Source of the DNA: Pristionchus mayeri
Lineage: Eukaryota > Nematoda > Chromadorea > Rhabditida > Neodiplogasteridae
NCBI GenBank assembly: GCA_036245805.1
Contig: BTRK01000004.1
Location: 33,217,541 to 33,281,540 of the forward strand
Reading direction: 5' to 3'
DNA: 64,000 nucleotides
The notes under the pieces were generated by a model. That model had not been told where the DNA came from, did no database searches, and saw only the letters and a program-made list of their open reading frames with translations. Below, piece by piece: positions 1-6,800 of this stretch. Numbering within the stretch: the stretch's first letter is position 1; each line of letters begins with the position of its first letter. The translations under genes and the position numbers were made by a program.

Positions 1-889
1 CTACTACTGGCAATTGAATAATCAACAACTATAAATTTTCTGAAACTGATAAAACATACGATTCATCTGAAGTACGGTACACATGTAATGCAGTAGTTGG
101 GAGGGAATGGCAAGAATATCGTTCAATTGTCTTATAATTCCGAAGGTCAAAGTTTCGAACCAGTTCTCCAGAATGGATTCCTAAAAAAAATTGTCTACTC
201 TACCTCGAAAGGTTCATTGAAAAAAACACTTATATTCTCTCGCAAAAGGCCATGCTGAACTCTGGATCCGAAAACGCCACGATGGACCGGCGCCAATTCC
301 TGTCGACCGATAAGATTTAGGACGACCAGATCTCGGGCCGGGAGTGAATAATCGAGATTCTAGTTCTCGATTGATAATGATAAACATCGGGTACATTTGT
401 TTTGTGAAGTTATTGAACTTTACAAGTCATTATTGTCCATGACTACTACTGCAGGCGCACGTGCGGCAGATGAATAAATAACCAATGAACATAAGCAATC
501 GATAAATGCTTTGGAAATCTCAAATATTTGCTAGTCCCAAAAAATATTTCGTTCCGGCAACTTCTCTCGCAGAACCCTGTTTGACAATGACGAAACGAAA
601 TGAATTCACATTTTATTTCACGAATACCTGGAATACTCATGAAAGAATATGGAAGAAATAATTTGACTGGGATAACGAAATAAGCGCTCGCTGATCGTTT
701 CCGTTGACTCTTATCTTCTCCCGGGACGACGACCGTTAACGTAGCAATTCGAGCATTTTCGGGGAAAAGATAAGCGCTGAGATGACAAAATGGGGGATTA
801 CATTCGATTCGATTCAAGGGAGGCGGGGCTTCTCTGATGCAGCTACAGTCTATCCGTCGTTTTCCCGTTGACAATTGCTGAGCTCGTAT
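1..889. other. Intergenic / upstream region, no supported gene
   Basis: No convincing gene was found on either strand. The sequence is mixed AT-rich with short A runs (for example around 183-190 and 220-226). Open frames on both strands are short and lack consistent third-position bias or splice structure. The one stretch that looks mildly coding (138-320, +) is treated under findings. The right part, about 700-890, is more GC-rich and holds the GATA-type inverted pair and presumably the promoter of the gene starting at 942. Confidence 0.6.
710..774. promoter_or_regulatory. Inverted pair of GATA-type sites upstream of the gene
   Basis: CTTATCTT at 710-717 faces its exact reverse complement AAGATAAG at 767-774, with 49 bp between them. 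WGATAR is the established core bound by GATA zinc-finger factors. The pair lies about 170-230 bp before the predicted start codon, a reasonable promoter-proximal place. The right edge of each 531-533-bp repeat downstream (2641-2702 and 3174-3235) carries the same arrangement with similar flanks: TGATC to the left, CTTATCTTCT, then GACGACG-like sequence. This looks like a diverged relative. A regulatory role is inferred only. Confidence 0.4.
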
Positions 890-941
890 CATTCTCAGAT
901 TTAGCCACGACTCAGCGCTGAGAGTAGTCGCACCAATAGAG
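885..941 (+). promoter_or_regulatory. Possible core promoter / 5' UTR of the 942-2456 gene
   Basis: TTCTCAG around 893-898 loosely resembles an arthropod initiator (TCAGT-like), and no clear TATA box precedes it. Between it and the ATG lies a perfect 12-bp palindrome, CTCAGCGCTGAG (911-922), which could form a small hairpin in the leader or be a factor-binding site. The transcription start is not established by sequence alone. Confidence 0.22.
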
Positions 942-2456
942 ATGTGCGTGACGAGAATCTGCTGCTGTAATGCCACAGTGAGTATATTTTGCTGAGGCAG
1001 GTATCCTCCACCCTGCCTAGCAGCTTCCCTTCTCTAACCGCTGAAATATTGGCTAATTTCGTCATCCATACTTTTCCATAACTGTTCACATTCAGATGGC
1101 AGCCTGCATTGGTGCAGGGGTCACTCTTATATTTGTCGCCATTCCGGGGGTTGTCAGCTGGGGGATGGCCTTCTATATCGTCTGGAAGTATGTGCAGGTA
1201 ACCCATTTAGAAGTTCGTAGAAGTTCTTAAAAGTTGATCTTCTTTCGATCCCGCTATGCCTCATCCAAAAATTCCACCTTGCTCTCGCGGCCTTTCCTTG
1301 TCAGATTAATATGTCTCCTTCCAGTCCTCCCTCGTCACTCTCAGTCTCCTCTCCGCTATCTGTGTCTTCATTGCGACATGCGCCAAGGTTCCTGCACTGA
1401 TGTACGTCGCCGTCGCCTTACAGGTAGTCATGCCAATGCATTTACAACGCAACTGTGCCATTCCCGATCGTGGCCTTGCCCGAGCCAAAACCAAGGCGCC
1501 TATCCATTGGGGATGGGCGAATTCGAAGTTACGAAAAAATAATTCAATTGAAAACTTCAGGATAATGGTGGGAACTCCATACTGAATCTGCCCATATTGA
1601 CACTGCCCTATTAGTGTCCTCCCGTTGGCTTCACTTCATCGTCACATTAACCATCACATTTAGATACTGCCAACCCTTTTCTTGCTGGGCATCGGCATCT
1701 ACTGGGAGGCAGAATTGAGTGATTTTTACGAGACAGTTGACATTGTGTGAGTCTTCCATAATCGTATCTACAGCAACGAGAATATGCGAAACTGCTCCGA
1801 TTACGTACAATGCAAAGATAAATTACGGAAGTATTGCAAAGGAATTGGGGAGAAACCATCTGGCCTTATTTTTTCCATTGCAGTCTAGTCGCCTTTATGT
1901 ATGGCGTCCCGACTGTCCTCTCGATCTTCTCGATGTACGCATATTTCTGCGGCGCCAAGCAACTCTACCACGATCGGTTCGAGCTACTCAATTTGTCAAG
2001 ATACTTGTCAATTGAATCATAACTACAGTTTCTTTTCATTGAATGCACTCTCCCAGGTCGAGAGTGCTTGTAAAATGAAGAGACGGTGACTCGAATTTCG
2101 AACTGTAGTTACATAGAGTCATATCAATATCGAAACGTCGTACAACCAATGAATTCAGGGAGGTTCGCAAGCAGCAGAAGCTCGAGCTGCAAATGCTGCA
2201 GCTGCAGCTGCATCAGCAGCAATCACCTCCTCAACTCCCTCCACAGCATCACGGCCAGCATCAACAGTCCCCTCAGATGCAGCCTCCTCTGCAGCCCTAC
2301 CAATATCAGTCGCAAGACCAGTATCAGCAGCTGCAGAGGGAGTACCAGCAGCAGGAGCTGAAGCAGCAGGCGATTCGGCTGCAGCAGCAGCAGCACGCGC
2401 AGCAGCAGATGGGACAGCAGGCTCAGCCCAAGTCGGAAGAACCATGGATTGTTTAA
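942..2456 (+). CDS. Six-exon gene: predicted tetraspan membrane protein with Gln-rich cytoplasmic tail
   Basis: Exons by inspection: 942-977, 1096-1197, 1325-1423, 1664-1746, 1884-1994, 2159-2456. Together they give 729 nt, a 242-residue protein ending at TAA 2454-2456. All junctions are GT-AG, with strong GTGAGT donors at 978 and 1747, and phases join cleanly (0, 0, 0, 2, 2). The product starts MCVTRICCCNAT. Four hydrophobic spans follow, at about residues 15-37, 47-66, 70-93 and 106-131, with an acidic loop (EAELSDFYETVD) between spans 3 and 4. After span 4 comes a charged helix-like stretch (FELLNLEVRKQQKLEL), then a tail with 38 Gln in the last 98 residues plus Pro, Tyr and His. It ends PWIV, compatible with a class II PDZ ligand. 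The layout recalls small tetraspan families such as LAPTM-like or DUF4728-like proteins, but I cannot assign a family. Met13, directly after an acceptor, is an alternative start. Function is unknown; endomembrane or plasma-membrane location is inferred from the spans. Confidence 0.72.
1995..2158 (+). other. Intron 5 with possible frame-breaking cassette exon (2057-2085)
   Basis: This intron separates the exon ending in span 4 from the Gln-rich last exon. Its donor is GTCAAG, weaker than the GTGAGT donors elsewhere in the gene. Inside it, CTCTCCCAG at 2048-2056 is a good acceptor, and CGGTGACT gives a donor at 2086. This outlines a 29-nt exon. Including it, or retaining the whole intron, brings a stop within ten codons and removes the Gln-rich tail. 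Whether either form is made needs RNA evidence. Confidence 0.35.
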
Positions 2457-2621
2457 CCAAATCATTGGCCGTCACGATGAACCGTTTTAGTGATCTCGAA
2501 GAGTAAAACATTATTCTCTCTCTTTGAAATTTAATATTATTAGCGCATTTAATATTATTCAATGACGAAATCAGATAAAACATAGTTCGAATTTGTTTTT
2601 CTCAAATTTCGAAATCCTGGC
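2457..2621 (+). other. 3' UTR / 3' flank of the tetraspan gene
   Basis: AT-rich sequence follows the stop codon. A 13-bp direct repeat, ATTTAATATTATT, occurs at 2529-2541 and 2547-2559. GATAAA at 2574-2579 is a possible variant poly(A) signal; no canonical AATAAA was seen on the plus strand here. There is no other feature before the 533-bp repeat begins at 2622. Confidence 0.35.
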
Positions 2622-2640
2622 CATTGATCACTTCGCGGCC

Positions 2641-2702
2641 TTTCTTATCTTCTTCGGGAAAGGGACAACGACGTCGTCTTTACTCTAGGAAAAGATAAGA
2701 AA
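2641..2702. repeat. Nested quasi-palindrome with GATA cores, copy 1
   Basis: The outer arms TTTCTTATCTT (2641-2651) and AAGATAAGAAA (2692-2702) are perfect 11-bp inverted repeats 40 bp apart. A perfect 10-bp palindrome, ACGACGTCGT (2668-2677), sits almost exactly at their centre, offset by 1 bp. The flanks (TTCGCGGCC left, CACGCGGGAA right) also pair partly. The element could be a protein-binding palindrome or a hairpin in RNA or single-stranded DNA. Confidence 0.6.
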
Positions 2703-2859
2703 CACGCGGGAAGCTCTCGTGAGTTCTAATCCTTCGCATTCAGCGGACAAAGAAGGAATAGTCCATGTGATGATCGACATCATAAAATTTCGAAAAAAAA
2801 GCGGTCATTGAGTACTGGGTTCAATGTGATTGGATGGATGTGGTTTCCTTACAATTAGT

Positions 2860-2884
2860 GAGTGAATGACTGGGTTCATCACTC
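2860..2884. repeat. Short inverted repeat / stem-loop, copy 1
   Basis: GAGTGAATGA (2860-2869), a six-base loop CTGGGT, then TCATCACTC (2876-2884). The arms pair with a single bulged base. The structure is preserved without change in copy 2. It may be incidental. Confidence 0.4.
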
Positions 2885-3173
2885 GTTCGTATTCGCAATA
2901 CAAGGAATGGACCGAATTTTACATAAATACTGCAGAATGCACAAACAATACTAAAATCAAAACAACTTGGACGATCAAGACTAATGGAGAGGCGGAAATA
3001 TTATTGCCAACAATTCAATCCAAGTCTGCACCATTTCATTGAACCGATTTATGTTTTTTCCCTTGTAAAAGAATCTTCTGAGAATCGAATCCTTTCATGT
3101 TTGCCCACTCATATGCGCTGAAATCCCAAAAACGCCTTTGATATGTACGAACATCATTGATCACTTCGCGGCC

Positions 3174-3235
3174 TTTCTTATCTTCTTCGGAAAAGGGACA
3201 ACGACGTCGTCTTTACTCTAGGAAAAGATAAGAAA
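3174..3235. repeat. Nested quasi-palindrome with GATA cores, copy 2
   Basis: Arms TTTCTTATCTT (3174-3184) and AAGATAAGAAA (3225-3235) flank the central palindrome ACGACGTCGT (3201-3210). Arms, centre and spacing are kept between the two copies, while one substitution falls in the spacer. Confidence 0.6.
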
Positions 3236-3393
3236 TACGCGGGAAGCTCTCGTGAGTTCTAATCCTTCGCATTGAGCGGACAAAGAAGGAATAGTCCATG
3301 TGATGATCGACATCATAAAATTTCGAAAAAAAATGCGGTCATTGAGTACTGGGTTCAATGTGATTGGATGGATGTGGTTTCCTTACAATTAGT

Positions 3394-3418
3394 GAGTGAA
3401 TGACTGGGTTCATCACTC
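3394..3418. repeat. Short inverted repeat / stem-loop, copy 2
   Basis: Same bulged stem and CTGGGT loop as in copy 1. Confidence 0.4.
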
Positions 3419-3685
3419 GTCCGTATTCGCAATACAAGGAATGGAAAGAATTTTACATAAATACTGCAGAATGCACAAACAATACTAAAATCAAAACAAG
3501 GACGATCAAGACTAATGGAGAGGCGGAAATATTATTGCCAACAATTCAATCCAAGTCTGCACCATTTCATTGAACCGATTTATGTTTTTTCCCTTGTAAA
3601 AGAATCTTCTGAGAATCGAATCCTTTCATGTTTGCCCACTCATATGCGCTGAAATCCCAAAAACGCCTTTGATATGTACGAACAT

Positions 3686-3844
3686 ATTTCTGAGCTCACC
3701 CCAAACTTGGACACTTGAGCAGCCGATTTCTGAGCTCACCCCAAACTTGGACACTTGAGCAGCGGATTTCTGAGCTCACCCCAAACTTGGACACTTGAGC
3801 AGCCGATTTCTGAGCTCACCCCAAACTTGGACACTTGAGCAGCC
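3686..3844. repeat. Left-edge satellite units of a private variant
   Basis: The first four units carry CACCCCAAACTTGGACAC in place of the A-class centres found elsewhere. I did not see this CCAAAC form anywhere else in the array. The first unit lacks its leading G. From 3845 the array changes to CCCCGCC-type units. Edge units that differ from the interior are expected where unequal exchange homogenises the middle but not the ends. Confidence 0.85.
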
Positions 3845-6800
3845 GATTTCTGAGCTCACCCCCGCCTTGGACACTTGAGCAGCCGATTTCTCAGTTCACC
3901 CCCGCCTTGGACACTTGAGCAGCGGATTTCTGAGCTCACCCCCGCCTTGGACACTTGAGCAGCGGATTTCTGAGCTCCCTCCCGACTTGGACATTTGAGC
4001 AGCTTATTTTTGAGGCAACCCCAGACTTGGATATTTGAGCAGCCGATTTTTGAGGCAACCCTAGACATGGACATTTGAGCAGCCGATTTCTGAGCTCACT
4101 CCGGACTTGGACATTTGAGCAGCCGATTTCTGAGCTCACTCCGGACTTGGACATTTGAGCAGCCGATTTTTGAGGCAACCCTAGACATGGACATTTGAGC
4201 AGCCGATTTCTGAGTTCACCTCCGCCTTGGACACTTGAGCAGCGGATTTCTGAGCTCACTCCCGACTTGGACATTTGAGCAGCCGATTTCTGAGCTCACC
4301 CCCGCCTTGGACATTTGAGCAGCCGATTTCTGAGCTCACTCCCGACTTGGAGATTTGAGCAGCCGATTTCTGAGCTCACTCCGGACTTGGACATTTGAGC
4401 AGCTTATTTTTGAGGCAACCCCAGACTTGGACATTTGAGCAGCCGATTTTTGAGGCAACCCCAGACATGGACATTTGAGCAGCCGATTTCTGAGCTCACC
4501 CCCGCCTTGGACATTTGAGCAGCCGATTTCTGAGCTCACCCCCGCCTTGGACACTTGAGCAGCCGCTTCTGAGTTCACCCCCGCGTTGGACACTTGAGCA
4601 GCGGATTTCTGAGCTCACTCCGGACTTGGACATTTGAGCAGCCGATTTTTGAGGCAACCCCAGACATGGAAATTTGAGCAGCCGATTTTTGAGGCAACCC
4701 CAGACATGGACATTTGAGCAGCCGATTTCTTTGCTCACCCCCCGCCTAGGACATTTGAGCAGCCGATTTCTGAGCTCACTCCCGACTTGGACATTTGAGC
4801 AGCCAATTTTTGAGGCAACCCCAGACTTGGACATTTGAGCAGCGGATTTCTGAGCTCACTCCCGACTTGGACACTTGAGCAGCGGATTTCTGAGCTCACT
4901 CCGGACTTGGACATTTGAGCAGCCGATTTTTGAGGCAACCCCAGACATGGAAATTTGAGCAGCCGATTTTTGAGGCAACCCCAGACATGGACATTTGAGC
5001 AGCCGATTTCTGAGCTCACCCCCGCCTTGGACATTTGAGCAGCCGATTTCTGAGCTCACCCCCGCCTTGGACACTTGAGCAGCCGCTTCTGAGTTCACCC
5101 CCGCGTTGGACACTTGAGCAGCGGATTTCTGAGCTCACTCCCGACTTGGACATTTGGGCAGCCGATTTCTGAGCTCACTCCGGACTTGGACATTTGATCA
5201 GCCGATTTTAGAGGCAGCCCCAGACATGGAAATTTGAGCAGCCGATTTCTGAGATCACCCCCGCCTTGGACACTTGAGCAGCCGATTTCTGAGCTCACTC
5301 CGGACTTGGACATTTGAGCAGCCGATTTTTGAGGCAACCCCAGACATGGACATTTGAGCAGCCGATTTTTGAGGCAACCCCAGACATGGAAATTTGAGCA
5401 GCCGATTTCTGAGTTCACCCCCGCCTTGGACACTTGAGCAGCGGATTTCTGAGCTCACTCCGGACTTGGACACTTGAGCAGCGGATTTCTGAGCTCACTC
5501 CGGACTTGGACATTTGAGCAGCCGATTTTTGAGGCAACCCCAGACATGGAAATTTGAGCAGCCGATTTTTGAGGCAACCCCAGACATGGACATTTGAGCA
5601 GCCGATTTCTGAGCTCACCCCCGCCTTGGACATTTGAGCAGCCGATTTCTGAGCTCACCCCCGCCTTGGACACTTGAGCAGCCGCTTCTGAGTTCACCCC
5701 CGCGTTGGACACTTGAGCAGCGGATTTCTGAGCTCACTCCCGACTTGGACATTTGAGCAGCCAATTTTTGAGGCAACCCCAGACTTGGACATTTGAGCAG
5801 CGGATTTCTGAGCTCACTCCCGACTTGGACACTTGAGCAGCGGATTTCTGAGCTCACTCCGGACTTGGACATTTGAGCAGCCGATTTTTGAGGCAACCCC
5901 AGACATGGAAATTTGAGCAGCCGATTTTTGAGGCAACCCCAGACATGGACATTTGAGCAGCCGATTTCTGAGCTCACCCCCGCCTTGGACATTTGAGCAG
6001 CCGATTTCTGAGCTCACCCCCGCCTTGGACACTTGAGCAGCCGCTTCTGAGTTCACCCCCGCGTTGGACACTTGAGCAGCGGATTTCTGAGCTCACTCCC
6101 GACTTGGACATTTGGGCAGCCGATTTCTGAGCTCACTCCGGACTTGGACATTTGATCAGCCGATTTTAGAGGCAGCCCCAGACATGGAAATTTGAGCAGC
6201 CGATTTCTGAGATCACCCCCGCCTTGGACACTTGAGCAGCCGATTTCTGAGCTCACTCCGGACTTGGACATTTGAGCAGCCGATTTTTGAGGCAACCCCA
6301 GACATGGACATTTGAGCAGCCGATTTTTGAGGCAACCCCAGACATGGAAATTTGAGCAGCCGATTTCTGAGTTCACCCCCGCCTTGGACACTTGAGCAGC
6401 GGATTTCTGAGCTCACTCCGGACTTGGACATTTGAGCAGCCGATTTTTGAGCCAACCCCAGACTTGGACATTTGAGCAGCCGATTTTTGAATCAACCCCA
6501 GACATGGAAATTTGAGCAGCCGATTTTTGAGCCAACCCCAGACTTGGACATTTGAGCAGCCGATTTTTGAATCAACCCCAGACATGGACATTTGAGCAGC
6601 CGATTTCTGAGCTCACCCCCGCCTTGGACACTTGAGCAGCGGATTTCTGAGCTCACTCCCGACTTGGACATTTGAGCAGCGGATTTCTGAGCTCACTCCG
6701 GACTTGGACATTTGAGCAGCCGATTTTTGAGGCAACCCCAGACATGGAAATTTGATCAGCCGATTTTTGAGGCAACCCCAGACATGGACACTTGAGCAGC

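Larger units (their letters stand above)
2622..3154. repeat. Tandem duplication, copy 1 (533 bp)
   Basis: This begins CATTGATCACTTCGCGG and ends GATATGTACGAACAT. Copy 2 follows with no gap. I count six substitutions, one 1-nt and one 3-nt indel between them, which accounts exactly for 533 versus 531 bp. The unit contains a quasi-palindrome with GATA cores (2641-2702) and a stem-loop-like inverted repeat (2860-2884). It has no long open frame and no recognisable protein-coding content. Copy 1 uniquely carries CTTGGAC in the stretch AACAACTTGGACGATC; the matching site in copy 2 lacks three bases. Confidence 0.92.
3155..3685. repeat. Tandem duplication, copy 2 (531 bp), abutting the satellite
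   Basis: Second copy of the 533-bp unit. Its last bases (GTACGAACAT) are followed at once by satellite sequence at 3686, with no unique spacer. Differences from copy 1 are few (six substitutions, +1 and -3 nt), so the duplication is recent or is kept uniform. No gene is seen within it. Confidence 0.92.

Noticed and set aside
446..976. 176-codon minus-strand frame opposite the promoter and first exon
   Set aside because: It overlaps the plus-strand first exon and promoter elements, has no domain-like composition and no third-position bias.
1096..1098. Nematode-type trans-splice acceptor directly before ATG at 1096
   Set aside because: TTCAG precedes this ATG, but an upstream 36-nt exon (942-977) ends in a strong GTGAGT donor in the same phase and adds a Cys-rich start, so a normal cis-spliced first intron explains it better. 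It stays a possible alternative start.
1719..2015. 98-codon plus-strand frame across exons 4-5
   Set aside because: It runs through intron 4 and reads exon 5 in a frame that gives no membrane span. The spliced frame with V-L-V-A-F-M-Y has the C/G third-position pattern and hydrophobic span expected.
2155..2583. 142-codon minus-strand frame rich in alanine
   Set aside because: It is the antisense reading of the CAG-rich (Gln-coding) last exon; CTG/TGC/GCT antisense codons give Leu, Cys or Ala runs automatically.
2622..3685. Long terminal repeats of a retroelement
   Set aside because: The two 531-533-bp copies are directly adjacent with no internal coding region, primer site or TG...CA ends, so a simple tandem duplication fits better.
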